Shown: positions 11,193-21,625 of the stretch, in pieces
Layout: each line of letters starts with the position of its first letter
Position numbering within the stretch: the first letter of the stretch is position 1
Assembly (NCBI RefSeq): GCF_963583255.1
Contig: NC_084808.1
Location: 26,864,300-26,928,299 of the forward strand
Length of the DNA stretch: 64,000 bases
Direction of reading: 5' to 3'
Source of the DNA: Pyrus communis
Taxonomy: Eukaryota; Streptophyta; Magnoliopsida; Rosales; Rosaceae
The notes under the pieces: model-generated
Told to the model about the DNA's origin: nothing
The model's database searches: none
The model's input: the letters and a program-made list of their open reading frames with translations, nothing else
Made by a program: the position numbers and the translations under genes

Positions 11193-12404
11193 TCAAGCTG
11201 GATCGAGAGTTCTTCTGGATCCAAGCTTGAAGAGAAGACGATCAAGTTGTGCAGAAGGCAGAAGCTTGGTGAACACATCGGCAAGTTGATCACTGGAACG
11301 AACAAATACAGTTTGTAATAGCTTGGACTGAACTTGGTTGCGAATGAAATGACAGTCAACCTCGATGTGCTTTGTGCGTTCATGGAAGACGGGGTTGGCA
11401 GCAATATGCATTGCTGCTTGATTGTCATAGTGAAGAAGAATTGGTTTGGAGGAGATGATTTCAAGATCACGTAGCAACCTCTTTAGCCAAATTAGTTCGC
11501 ATGCAGTCGATGCCATTGCACGGTACTCAGCTTCTGCGCTTGACCAAGCTACAACAGATTGCTTTTTGCTCTTCCACGTAACGAGGTTACCACCAACAAG
11601 AGTGCAGTAACCAGTTGTGGATTTGCGATCAAGGACATTGCCTGCCCAATCAGAGTCTGTGTATCCTTCAATGGTGAAGTGTCCGTTGTTTTGTATGAAA
11701 ATCCCAGTAGATATTGAGCTTTTCAAGTATCGAAGGATCCTTTTAACTAGTTGCAAATGATGAGATGAGGGAGAATGCATGAACTGGCTGACAAAGCTAA
11801 CAGCATAAGCAATGTCAGGTCGGGTTATAGTCAAATAGATAAGTTTTCCTACCAACCTTTGATACTCCGATGCATTTTCAAGCTGGATGCCTGAGGTTTC
11901 ATCCTTGAAATTTGTTGGTAGTGGTGTTTTGGCAGGCTTGCAATGCATCATATTTGCTTCTTCTAAAAGATCTAGAACGTACTTTTGTTGATTTAGAAAC
12001 AAACCAGTTTGAGATTGATCCATTTCGATTCCAAGAAAGTATCGAAGTCTGCCAAGATCTTTGATTTTGAAGGTTGAATGTAATGTGGCTTTGAGAGCAG
12101 TTATTTCTTCTGGATTATCTCCCGTGACAATAAGATCATCAACATAAACAAGTACCACCAATCTTCCATGCGTACCAATCCTAGTGAACATTGAAGAATC
12201 TGCATTGCTTCGTTTAAAGCCGGATGACATAAGGACAGAACTAAGTTTTGAGTACCAAGCCCTTGGAGATTGCTTGAGACCGTAAATAGCCTTGTGAAGC
12301 TTGCAGGCTATTCCTTGTTCCTTCTCTCGTTCATGACCAGGTGGTAGTCGCATGTATACCTCTTCTTCTAACTCTCCATGTAGGAAGACATTTTTTACAT
12401 CCAT
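11193..12404 (-). CDS. Copia pol, reverse transcriptase core and RNase H (3' part)
   Basis: The 403-codon frame begins in the RT at MDVKNVFLHGELEEEVYM, has the catalytic YVDD (in VLVYVDDLIVTGD), the TRPDIAYAVSFVSQFM block, and an RNase H domain with TDSDWAG, SSAEAEYRA and YDNQAA, ending just inside the 3' LTR. It is the continuation of the frame at 12497-15454. Between them, an in-frame TAG stands where the family has Trp, just upstream of LHQMDVKN, and a 1-nt deletion occurs further 5'. The polyprotein is therefore broken at two nearby points, and this copy could not make RT without outside supply. Confidence 0.9.
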   Translation of the reverse strand: MDVKNVFLHGELEEEVYMRLPPGHEREKEQGIACKLHKAIYGLKQSPRAWYSKLSSVLMSSGFKRSNADSSMFTRIGTHGRLVVLVYVDDLIVTGDNPEEITALKATLHSTFKIKDLGRLRYFLGIEMDQSQTGLFLNQQKYVLDLLEEANMMHCKPAKTPLPTNFKDETSGIQLENASEYQRLVGKLIYLTITRPDIAYAVSFVSQFMHSPSSHHLQLVKRILRYLKSSISTGIFIQNNGHFTIEGYTDSDWAGNVLDRKSTTGYCTLVGGNLVTWKSKKQSVVAWSSAEAEYRAMASTACELIWLKRLLRDLEIISSKPILLHYDNQAAMHIAANPVFHERTKHIEVDCHFIRNQVQSKLLQTVFVRSSDQLADVFTKLLPSAQLDRLLFKLGSRRTLDPA

Positions 12405-12496
12405 TTGATGTAGAGACTAGTTTGAATTGATAGCCACCGAAAGAAGCACTCTAACTGTGTTCATCTTTGCCACAGGGGCAAAGGTTTCTTTGTAAT

Positions 12497-15454
12497 CTAC
12501 TCCGAAGGTTTGTGTGAAGCCCTTGCAACTAACCTTGCCTTGTGCCGCTCTATGTTTCCATCTGAGTGAAATTTGGTCTTATAAATCCATCTTGCCCCAA
12601 CCACACGTTGACCTTTTGGCAGAGAAACAATGCTCCAAGTTTGATTTTCATCAAGTGCCTTCAGTTCTTCAAGCATGGCTTGCCTCCATACAGGAGATTG
12701 GTGTGCCTCTTCGAAGGATCGAGGCTCAGAATTTTGGGATAACTTGGTCACAAAGACAGCATGAGATGGAGAGCTCTTGCTATGAAAAACCATTTGTCCA
12801 ATAGGATGTCTAGGCGTGTAGATTTCAAAATCATCAAGCCTGGCTGGAGGTTGTCTGTTTCGAGAAGGATTCCTTCGTGGAGGAGGAGGTTGTTCAAGTT
12901 GAGGCTCTCTCCTTTCGAGAATGACTTCTTCATTATCTGCTTCCATACTTTCAGGAGCTGGCTCTATCTCAACAGCTTCATTTTGCGGTGTTGACAGCCT
13001 TGTATCATCAAGGAAGAGAGGGGTAGGAAACACTTCATATGAGAGCTCCCCCTGAGGTTCATCATCATGCATTTGAAAGAAGGAGTGAGTTTCATCAAAA
13101 CGCACATCCCTGGATACACATACCTTTCTGGTCTTAGAGTCGTAGCATTTGTATCCCTTTTGGGAAGTTGAGTAACTTACGAATGCACATTTGATAGCCC
13201 TTGGATCAAGTTTATCTCGGTGAATAGTTTGAATGTGCACATAGCATACACATCCGAACACACGGAGATGACTTATGTCAATTTCTCTCCCCTTGAGAAT
13301 TTGGTAAGGAGATTTGAACTTCAAGATTCTACTAGGAAGGCGATTGATGATGTATGCAGCGGTTTGTATAGCTTGAGACCAGAACTTCTTTGGAACTTTT
13401 GCTTGTAACATTAGTGATCGTGTTTTTTCAAGCAAATCTCGGTTCTTTCTTTCTGAAATGCCATTTTGTTGTGGCGTTCCTACACAACTTGTTTGTTGCA
13501 AAATTACATGCTCACTTAAGTAAGTTGTCATGATTTTGGAAGTGTACTCAGACCCATTATCAGACCTTAAGATGCCAATTTTAGAGTTAAAATGATTTTG
13601 AATTAATTTATGAAAATTTTTGAAACACTGGAAAGCTTCATGCTTGAATTTAAGTAAATACACAAAAGTAATTCTAGAGAAATCATCAATGAACGATATG
13701 TAAAATCTGTAACCATCAAAGGACTCTAAGGTGGCAGGTCCCCAAATGTCAGAATGGACTATTTCAAAGGCTTTGGTAGCTCTAGAGAGAGAGTGGGGAA
13801 AGGGTAACCTGGTGAACTTAGATTTTTGACAAACTTCACAATCTGGAATCACTTTACAGAAACTAGGAAAAAGAAAAGACATAACATGTGAAGAAGGGTG
13901 AGCTAATCTTATGTGCCACAGCTGCTCCTTGTTTACAGTGCTTGAGTTTACGTAGAAACTTTTTGGGAAACTTGAAGAGAATTTGACATAGTACAGTCCA
14001 TTGAGGAAGAACCCTTTACCAATCGTTTCCTTCGAAACTTGGTCCTGGAAAATCACATAGTGAGTTGAAAAAATTGCAAGACAATTTAGCAAATGTGTTA
14101 TTTTTCCTACTGACAATAGTTTGAAAGGAAAAGAAGGGACATGCATGACAAGGGATTCTTTTTGACTCGAGAAGATTTTGAGTTTCCCTCTGCCTACTAT
14201 ACGAACTTTGGTGCCATTAGCTACGGAGACAAAAGAAGGAGTGGAAAAGTTTTGAAAATCATTTAGTAAAGATGCATCGTTAGTCATGTGATCTGAAGCT
14301 CCTGAGTCAACTATCCAAAAATCACAACTACTACTAAGATCCAAAGCAGTGGAGATAGTTGCAATAATACCTGGCATGTCATTTTGTGACACTGAGTTTG
14401 ATTGTTCGAGGAAGCCAGCAAACTTGCCGAGCATGGCTGAAGGAGTTTCATGATTTGTTGCTCCTTGTTTCTGTTGCAAGAAGTTAGCGAATTCATTTAT
14501 GAGAGCAATGAGACTAGAGGAAGAGTTTATCACATTATTGGAGACATTGTCGCAAACAAGATTTCCTCTAGGAGTGTAGGCAGGCTTCATTTGGTTTCTT
14601 GGTGCTCTTCCATCGTCATTGAACTTAGGTTTAAGTTCAGGATAAAGAATCCAGCACTTCTCTTTTATGTGTCCAATACCTGTACGACCTATCTTCACAC
14701 AGTGAGAACACTTTAAGTCTGGTCGTTTTCCCTTGTATGGTCTGGAGAAGGTGAAGGCTCTTGCTTCTGATGGCCTAAAATTTGATTCTCCAACGACCAT
14801 GTCTGCGTTCATGACCTTCTTTCTTACTTCTTCACGTTGAATAACGTTGCAGACCATCTGTAAAGTGGGAAGTTCAGGTGTCATTAAGAGATGGCTTCTA
14901 AGGTCTTCATAATCTGGTCCAATGCTGGCAAGCAACTGGAACACTTTGTCTTCTTCAGCACGCTTTAAAAGAATGGTTGTGTCCGTGGTATGAGGTCTGT
15001 AGAGATCCAATTCATTCCATTTGGCCTTCAAGTTGCCAAGATGTTGAACAAAAGAGAGATTTCCCTGTTGTAATTCCGTAAGATCTTTCTTCAGCTGAAA
15101 GACTCGCGCAGCATTGTTTAGATCTCCATACATGTCTCGTACGGAATTCCAAAGTTGGTGAGATGATACTGAGTAGCTGAAAATCTCAGCCATCTTTGGT
15201 TCCATAAAGTTTAACAGCCAAGACATGATAAGTTGATCTTGGGATACCCATGCTGCATAATCCGGTGCAGTTGTTTCGGGGATGATGTCATCCTTTTGAA
15301 TGAATGGGAGCTTTCCACGTCCTCCAAGAGCGAGAGAAATAGCTCGTGACCAAGGCAGGTAGTTGAATTCGTTTAGAAGCACAGAGCTCAAACGTTGAAT
15401 TGGATTGGTATCCATGGTTTCGTTTTTTGAAGTTTTTTCTGCTGGTATGGCCAT
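12497..15454 (-). CDS. Copia gag-protease-integrase-RT start (5' part of gag-pol)
   Basis: 985 codons from 15454, close behind the PBS. Order: UBN2-type gag (RLSSVLLNEFNYLPWSRA near residue 20), a zinc-knuckle-like CSHC...GHIKEKC with unusually wide Cys-His spacing, protease WIVDSGASDHM (about residue 385), the HHCC finger (LWHIRLAHPSS, CEVCQKSKF), integrase core with D,D and E (IVHSDIWGP, LRSDNGSEY, QQNGISERKN), and the first RT block ending in ARLVA. A 1-nt deletion right after ARLVA shifts frame and ends the protein at a TAG. Apart from that lesion the frame is clean over nearly 3 kb, consistent with very recent insertion of a defective copy or recent loss. Confidence 0.93.
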   Translation of the reverse strand: MAIPAEKTSKNETMDTNPIQRLSSVLLNEFNYLPWSRAISLALGGRGKLPFIQKDDIIPETTAPDYAAWVSQDQLIMSWLLNFMEPKMAEIFSYSVSSHQLWNSVRDMYGDLNNAARVFQLKKDLTELQQGNLSFVQHLGNLKAKWNELDLYRPHTTDTTILLKRAEEDKVFQLLASIGPDYEDLRSHLLMTPELPTLQMVCNVIQREEVRKKVMNADMVVGESNFRPSEARAFTFSRPYKGKRPDLKCSHCVKIGRTGIGHIKEKCWILYPELKPKFNDDGRAPRNQMKPAYTPRGNLVCDNVSNNVINSSSSLIALINEFANFLQQKQGATNHETPSAMLGKFAGFLEQSNSVSQNDMPGIIATISTALDLSSSCDFWIVDSGASDHMTNDASLLNDFQNFSTPSFVSVANGTKVRIVGRGKLKIFSSQKESLVMHVPSFPFKLLSVGKITHLLNCLAIFSTHYVIFQDQVSKETIGKGFFLNGLYYVKFSSSFPKSFYVNSSTVNKEQLWHIRLAHPSSHVMSFLFPSFCKVIPDCEVCQKSKFTRLPFPHSLSRATKAFEIVHSDIWGPATLESFDGYRFYISFIDDFSRITFVYLLKFKHEAFQCFKNFHKLIQNHFNSKIGILRSDNGSEYTSKIMTTYLSEHVILQQTSCVGTPQQNGISERKNRDLLEKTRSLMLQAKVPKKFWSQAIQTAAYIINRLPSRILKFKSPYQILKGREIDISHLRVFGCVCYVHIQTIHRDKLDPRAIKCAFVSYSTSQKGYKCYDSKTRKVCVSRDVRFDETHSFFQMHDDEPQGELSYEVFPTPLFLDDTRLSTPQNEAVEIEPAPESMEADNEEVILERREPQLEQPPPPRRNPSRNRQPPARLDDFEIYTPRHPIGQMVFHSKSSPSHAVFVTKLSQNSEPRSFEEAHQSPVWRQAMLEELKALDENQTWSIVSLPKGQRVVGARWIYKTKFHSDGNIERHKARLVARASHKPSE

Positions 15455-15526
15455 AATGGCTCAACTGGTTTGGATTTGGTGGGTTTTTTTCGGAAGAACA
15501 CAGAAGCAGGTCCAAGAGGAATCACT

Positions 15527-15538
15527 GCTCTGATACCA
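15527..15538 (-). other. Primer binding site (initiator Met-tRNA)
   Basis: On the - strand, TGGTATCAGAGC starts at the base after the 5' LTR end. This fixes the LTR boundary at 15539 and with it the unusual ATA terminus. Confidence 0.9.
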
Positions 15539-15868
15539 TATGGACAATTTTATGTATATTTCATATGTAAAATAGTTTACAAGATCAACCATAAATAGGA
15601 GAGGAATACAAGAAAGAAAGTGGAGGAATGGTGCGGACAGGGATGGCAGCTCAGCAAGCATGAGTGAAGACCTGACCTCCACTATCTCTAACTTAAACTA
15701 ATACCTAGCTTTACATGATGAGGGAATATTGCTCTTAAATAAGCCTAAAGTAAACAACAAACAGCTAACCCTAGCCGAAAGTAAGATGACAATGAGTTGT
15801 TATCCATCACCAACTAAACAATGACAACTAGACAAACCCTACCACCAATAATAATAGATACTTCAATA
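15539..15868 (-). repeat. 5' LTR of the copia element
   Basis: 330 bp, followed on the right by the second GGAAG target copy at 15869-15873. Confidence 0.92.
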
Positions 15869-16904
15869 GGAAGCATATGGGGTATGCATATACATATATG
15901 TACATCCATGCATGTTCTTCGTACTTAACTTCATGCGGCGGTGTTTCTGTCACATAGAAAAGTTTCCATGTACAATTGATATAGCAATTGGTTTAAATTG
16001 CAGGGAAGCATGCACAAATTCAAGAAAAGAAGACGTGGTTGAGACTGGCTGTTGCGGTGGTAAATCTATTCCAGATGCTATGCCAAAACCGTTGGATCCG
16101 TCCGACATAAACCAGCAAGTTCAAATAGTTCGTACGGAGAAGGGCAGCAATTGTTTCTTTGCCAAGTCTGTTGATCAAGAGGGGTTTCCTCCTCTCTTCT
16201 TGAGGAGAAAAAGGTGGAATGCAAGAATGAGAGGGCCGCATCATTACCAATTGAGTGAAGCCTCAGGAATCAACTCTTCTATACGAGCAAGCCTTCCGCA
16301 GTTCGATTTTCCATTATCGTATGATTTCTCTGCAGCTGTGGGTGTTGGTAAGTGGTATTGTCCTTTCATGTTTGTTAAGGAAGGAGGAGTGAATTTGAAC
16401 GACCAAATGAAAAAATGTATGTTCTATGAAATTATACTTGAGCAACGATGGGAAAAGATTTTTGATAGTGCTTATAACAACGCTGAAGGAAAAGATAATG
16501 GTGTTGCGTTTGTGGATGCTTTCGTTCAAAAAGAGGCGGTTTTTGTTGACGGAAAGGAGGCTTTTTGGACTGAAAAAAATGTGGGTAAAGACAGGTTCAT
16601 GTGGTTCAAGAATTATTTCAATGGTGTGGGAGGAGAAACAAGAGTGGGATTGAGCATGAAAGTTGTGGAGAGGATGAAATGGGAACAAGAAAGAGTTGGA
16701 TGGATTGGTGGGGGTGAAAGGAAAGTGAGGGTGGAGAGAGTGGAAGAGTTTGAGGGGACGGGCGGTGGCGGGTGGAAGCGATTTGGTAGTTATGTACTGG
16801 TAGAGAGGTTTATATTGAAACGAATGTCAACGAATGGAAACTCGGAAGTGCTACTCACATATGAATTCAAGCACACGCACCAGATTCGAATCAAATGGGA
16901 ATGA

Positions 16905-18119
16905 CGGAAACTGAAGCGCCCGTTGCCACAATGCCACTGCCACCCTAGCCGTATCGACATTTGCTTTGATGAGGAAAGAATCATGAGTAGTTTCACTTCA
17001 CCCGTTTTGTTCCTGCCATTTCAGTTTAAAGGATGAATTTCTTCAGCTCGACAGGATGCATTTCACTTTGTACTGTGAATTTGTAACACATGTTGGATAA
17101 GAATTAACAATCAACCACAAATATATATATATATATAGCCCTTTTGGCTAAGGGATCTCCTTTTCCTTTTTTTTTTTTTTTTTTTTTTTTTCAAAAAATG
17201 GGAATTAGGTGTGGGTCCATTTGAAAAGGAACAGAGCCATCATGAGCAGCAGAAATAGAGGGTTCGGGCTGCGTTGCAGAGAGAAAGGGCGTGGGTCACG
17301 GACTGCAGGGACGTGATCGGTAGACGGGGGTTCGGCCCTTGGGTCTGTGTTTGGGTTGCGTTGCAGAGAGAAATGGGGTTAGGAGAGGAGTGAGCAAGTG
17401 GTGGTTGTGGAGAGAAGGGGCAGAGAGAGAAGGAATCGAAGAAGAAGAGGGAGGGTTCATATAGAATTGGGTTTATTTTTTCTAAATTTTTTATTATTCA
17501 TGAGGTTTCCATATTGACACGTAACATCCAGTCATTGTTCATTTGGGTGTCATATCAACAATTAGTGGCTAACTTAACAACAATCTTAACAGATGTATGA
17601 AACTGTTTCAAAATTGTGACTTTAGGTACCACTCTAGGATGAAAAAAACTTCATGTACTAAATGTTGAAAACTAAGAAACTTGAGGGTAGTAAACTAAAA
17701 TTAATCCAAATTAACTATAATAATACCTTAAACGTTAATAGACGAATTTTCACGACACAAGTATACTTCGTGTTATTGTGACACCTCATGTCAATCATAC
17801 AAAGTTTTGTATAATTTTTTTACCATATGAAGTTGTATTAATATTAACATAGGATGCCACAGTGTAACCATATCATATAAGTTTCTCTTCATACACTTAA
17901 CTTCTTAAAAATTCTCAGGAGCAAACAGTTTTCTGAATTACAAGAGGCTAAACCATAAACCAAGGATATAACGTGCAAAGGTTATAGGTGCCTTTTCAGA
18001 AGTTTGACTTCCTGAATTTCTATAAATTAAACCTCTTCGTAATCAAGTAATTTCATCAAACCAATTTGAAGGCGAACCGATAGTTATTTTCCTAAACGTT
18101 GTCTTCTTTGCTTACAAAA
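16905..18119. other. Intergenic, repeat-rich
   Basis: It holds the 3' flank of the split gene, an (AT)n run and a T tract (17119-17191). A purine-rich, relatively GC-rich stretch at 17200-17460 contains GTTGCGTTGCAGAGAGAAA twice (no ORF). From about 17935 there is a duplicated DUF1262 promoter with TTGACTTCCTGAATTTCTAT. Confidence 0.5.
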
Positions 18120-18225
18120 GTGTACGTTACAAAGCCTCTGTCTGTGTATGGAAGGTCTCCTTAGTTACTTTCTCTAGCGTTCCGGAAGGACCAAATTCTG
18201 ATTATCCTGTACTCCATGACGACGA
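18120..18225 (+). pseudogene. DUF1262 5' fragment with lost start codon
   Basis: Behind a good copy of the family promoter (17985-18118), the start reads GTGTACGTT where others have ATGTATGTT. The reading frame then has TAG in place of a Gln codon (..SP(stop)LLSL) and a further change in the PPEGPN block. Homology stops at GACGACGAT, about 35 codons in. The next recognisable sequence is the upstream block of the following gene, so the rest was deleted. Confidence 0.8.
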
Positions 18226-18706
18226 TGCGGGGACCTGGTCAACATGCCGGAGCATGCCGCATTCCGTTTGAATGCGGAATTTCAACAAAGTGGTGAAGTG
18301 CCAAAACAATAATTTGTCACTTTCAAGAATCATAATTAAAGACTTAATGCAACCTTCCAAGCAGGTGCTACATAAATAGAAGACAGACATTATGCGAAAG
18401 ACTTTTTCTACGAACCTTCCTGGCATTTGCTGCAAATTGTCAATTTCTAACTCTGCTTGTATCAACACACGACCAAGCAAGACAATATTTATCAGAAAAT
18501 TGATCATAATTATGACTCAAACTTGAAGTTAAGAGAAGGACTTTCATAACATGACACATTTATATACTTTTCGTTACCGTGGCATCTCGTTCCAATGATT
18601 CAAAGTTCTATGTAAGTTCTATCCACAAAGTTGTATCATCATGGAATGCCAAAATAAAGTGTTGTTCTCTATACACCACCAATTTCTTTGTGAAGTACAA
18701 GTAGCT

Positions 18707-18906
18707 AGGAAAGGGATTCTTTCCGGATCCCTTTCTCTTAATCCATCAAATCAGGGAATCTGTATCATTGAAAAATGATCTAACGGCTGCAAACAGAAGC
18801 CCACTTTAAAAATTATAATAACTTCAGTCGTTAAATTAAATTTCAACGACATAAATCCCCTGATTTGGTGGATTAGGAAGAAGGGATCCGGAAAGAATCT
18901 CTTTCC
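18707..18906. mobile_element. Palindromic MITE with long inverted ends
   Basis: GGAAAGGGATTCTTTCCGGA is matched in inverted orientation by the right end (TCCGGAAAGAATCTCTTTCC). Pairing continues inward (AAATCAGGGA / TCCCCTGATTT). It is 200 bp, has no ORF, and lies about 180 bp upstream of the DUF1262 start at 19087. Confidence 0.75.
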
Positions 18907-18960
18907 AATTAGCTAACCTTGAACCTGGGAGTTAACACCACAAGAATATTCCAAGTACGT

Positions 18961-19086
18961 TCTCAGAAGTTTGACTTCCTGAATCCTATAAATTAAAACT
19001 CTTTGTAATCATGTAATTTCATCAACACAATTTGAAAGTGAGCCAGTCTTTCTTTTCTTAAACTCTTCTTTAATTTGGTCATAAAA
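18961..19086 (+). promoter_or_regulatory. Proximal promoter of the DUF1262 gene at 19087
   Basis: TTGAC (18971-18975, W-box core) is followed by CCTATAAATTAAAA (from 18986) about 95 nt before the ATG. The same pair is kept before 9842. Confidence 0.55.
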
Positions 19087-20351
19087 ATGTATGTGACAAA
19101 GCCTCTGTCTGTGTATAGAAGGTCTCCTCAGTCACTGTCTCTTCCGCCCCCGGAGGGTCCAAATTCTGGTTATCTTGTACTCCATGACGACGAATCAGTT
19201 GAGATAAACTGTTGCGGATGTGAGGACGACGAGGTTAAAGGTTTGCCTTTCCCTCAGAACAAGGATTTAACAGTTGGATATGGCTCAGATGGCGAAGAGG
19301 TTGCCTTCATTCCAGTGCTTAATCAACCCTTGTCCTCCAATCGATACCATGTCATACTTCGAAGAGGGCGCCATAAAGGGTACGCAGACACACACACATC
19401 CACGCATATTCTTATAGTCAAGTAATTAATATTGGAACTGATTTGATTTGCAGGGAAGCATGCACAAATACAAGGGAAGAGGACACGGATATTGGCTGTT
19501 GCGGAGGTAAAAGTATTCCAGATGCTAAACCAAAACCATTGGATCCGTCAGACATATATCAACAAATTGAGATAGTTCATAGGGAGAGAGAAAGCAGTCG
19601 TTTTTTTGCCAAGTCCGTTGATCCAGATGGTTTTCCTCCTTACTTCTTGAGGAGGAAAGGGTGGAACGTGAGAATGAGCACGCAGTATCGTTACCAATTG
19701 GGTGATGCCTCGGGACTCAACGCTTCGCTACGAGCTAGCCTTCCTGGGTTCTATTTTCCATTATCACATGACTGCTCTGAAGTTGTGTGTGTTGGAAAGT
19801 GGTATTGTCCTTTCATGTTTGTCAAGGAAGGCGGGGTGAAGTTGAAGGACCAAATGAAATATTCTATGTACTATGAAATAAAACTTGAGCAAAGATGGGA
19901 AAAGATTTTCGACAGCGTTAATGACAACACTGAAAGAAAAAGGAATCCTGCTGTGTTTGTGGATGCTTTTGTTCAAAGAGAGGTGGTTTATGTGGGTGGA
20001 AGGGAGGCCGTTTGGGATGAAAGAAATGCAGGTGGGGGTGATATGTTTGTGTGGTTTAAGAGTTTTGATGGGGTGGGAGGGGAAACAAGTGTGGGATTGA
20101 GCATGAAAGTTATTGAAAGAATGAAATGGGAGCAAGAAAGAGTTGGGTGGGTTGGTGGGGATGAAAGGCAAGTGAGGATGGAGAGAGTGGAAGAGTTTAG
20201 GGGGACGAGTGGTGGCCGTTGGAAGAGATTTGGTTGTTATGTGCTGGTAGAGAGGTTTGTATTGAAGAGAATGTCTACGACTGGAAGCGCTGCAGGACTA
20301 CTCGCATATGATTTCAAGCACACTCACCAGATCAAGAGCAAATGGGAATGA
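19087..20351 (+). CDS. DUF1262 family protein, two exons, intact
   Basis: Exon 1 is 19087-19379 and exon 2 is 19454-20351 (phase 2, donor GTACGC, acceptor TTTGCAG), giving 396 residues. The intron is only 74 bp, shorter than the 124 bp of the gene at 6956. All family blocks are present: CCGCEDDEV, LPFPQNKDL, FIPVLNQPLSSNRYHVI, GCCGGKSIPDAKPKPLDP, FAKSVDPDGFPPYFLRRKGW, GKWYCPFMFVKEGG, MKWEQERVGW, HTHQIKSKWE. It is closest to the genes at 6956 and 28924. The homologous 3' flank (to about 20710) supports duplication of a whole gene-plus-flank unit. Function unknown. Confidence 0.93.
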
Positions 20352-20914
20352 CAAAAATTTGGTTGCTGCACCTACATGTACTGGAAAGAATGGACGGGAA
20401 GTTTGGTATTAAGTCATGGTTTTCAGACACGTTGATCATCATATTTAGGAACGAAAAAAATCCAATTTGTCGTGTTTTCGGGTATACACTAGTTGTTTTA
20501 GTTACATTGCTCTTCACTAATAATGCAGACTTGCATAAAGTTTTTGTAGTACTGTTCTTTTATAATGTCTCTCGACAGAATCATGAGCAGTGTATGAAAA
20601 ATGAGTGTTCCAATTAAAATGTCTTCAAAACGAAACCTTAATTTTCAGCCTACAATGATCGTGGAATTTCCGAACCTTCAAGATACATGGTAAAATTCCG
20701 ACTTAATTAGCTTAAGGGTAAATTGAATTTTATTTAATTTATTCAGCAAAAGGGCATCTGAACTCTGAAGTTCTTTAAGCGTGACAATATTGCTTTTATC
20801 ATTCGGGTAACTATGACACAATCCGAAAGGACAAAACAAACACCAAAACACGACCCGTCACTAGAAAATTAAGGAATAGTTTATAACAAAAAAACAACTC
20901 TCACCACAAGCTTT

Positions 20915-21175
20915 ATCTCACTAAGTGGAGTCGCATGTATGAGTCTTAGAATGTCATTGTGCTCGTTTTTGCACCATATCTTCCGTTTGTTCCAAGTACT
21001 TCATATCTTTTCCTAAAATGTCTTTCCAAGTCTTCCTACGTTTCCCTCTATCATTTTTGTCCTGAGCCTCCGTTTTATAATCTCATCTTCTAACTGGAGC
21101 ATCTGTAAGTCTTTAGTTCACGCTAAACCACCTAAACCGATTCTCAAAGAATAGTTTATAAAGTTGGAAAAATCT
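20915..21175 (-). mobile_element. LINE (RTE-like) C-terminal remnant
   Basis: Read on the - strand, one frame gives DAPVRR, then RGKRRKTWKDILGKDMKYLE and TEDMVQKRAQ, interrupted by stops. This is the C-terminal tail found in plant non-LTR reverse-transcriptase polyproteins (DAPVRR..GRPK.TW...). No RT core is present, so it is a 5'-truncated relic. Confidence 0.6.
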
Positions 21176-21372
21176 CCACCAGCCTGTACAAAATATTAAA
21201 CGGAACATATGATAGAGATGGTCTTTTCTATTAATTCTAGTATGTGTCAATCACTGTCATCCAATTCAATTCCTTTGGTAACAAGAAACCCCAACAAAAC
21301 ATAATGTATTTACCTCGTGCCGCCGAGGTTTTCCAACCCCCAAAAAAAAAAAAAAATACCCCACAAAACATA

Positions 21373-21625
21373 ATGTATGCGATTTACAAGGGCTTTGTCT
21401 GTATATAGAAGGTCCCCCGAGTCGCTTTCATTGACTAGCCTAATAATATTAAGATAATAATTAACCTTATTGATTAGCCAAAAAATTACAATCAAAGTTA
21501 GGGTTTATAGCTAATGTAGAAAAAGGAAAGTTACTTGGACCAGGAAACAGTTTACAAACCAATATTTATGTAAGTGAGAGAGCAGAGAAGGAGATTGATG
21601 GAGAAGATGAAACGTAAGGGGAAAA
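21373..21625 (+). pseudogene. DUF1262 5' remnant and flank (segment X, left copy)
   Basis: ATGTATGCG..ACAAGGGCTTTGTC, GTATATAGAAGGTC and CGAGTCGCTTTCATTG are the family start (MYV..K.LSVYRRSPESLSL) with a small insertion and then stops. From 21388 to 21625 the sequence recurs at 26531-26768, on the other side of the copia element. Confidence 0.7.

Larger units (their letters stand above)
10136..15868 (-). mobile_element. Ty1/copia LTR retrotransposon with TAT...ATA ends
   Basis: Coded on the - strand. The 5' LTR is 15539-15868 and the 3' LTR is 10136-11185 (330 bp once the nested 712-bp element and its 8-bp duplication are discounted). The target duplication is GGAAG. The LTRs begin TATTGAAG and end GTCCATA on the coding strand, not TG...CA. 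The PBS follows the 5' LTR directly and matches initiator Met-tRNA (TGGTATCAGAGC). A purine tract (TTGAGGGGGAG) precedes the 3' LTR. By eye only about two substitutions separate the LTRs, so the insertion is young. Non-canonical TATA-type termini are known for some plant copia elements, which tend to insert in or near genes; this one fits. Confidence 0.93.
9842..16904 (+). pseudogene. DUF1262 gene split in exon 1 by a copia element
   Basis: Exon 1 begins at 9842 (MYLTKPLS) and reads to 10135. It resumes after the element at 15874-15881, then a GT...AG intron (15882-16003) leads into exon 2 (16004-16904, ending RIKWE). Ignoring the element and one copy of its 5-bp target duplication (GGAAG, 10131-10135 and 15869-15873), the two parts are in phase and free of stops, giving 400 codons with every family block present (CCGC, IPVLDQPLSSN, GCCGGKSIP, GKWYCPFMFVKEGG, MKWEQERVGW). 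The insertion is thus the only visible lesion and must be recent. Residue changes in otherwise invariant places (LSLWPPEG for LSLPPPEG) show that the copy was diverging before. An allele without the insert may exist in relatives. Confidence 0.9.

Noticed and set aside
12514..14716. Plus-strand frames of 60-96 codons over the copia gag-pol
   Set aside because: Shadows of the long minus-strand polyprotein.
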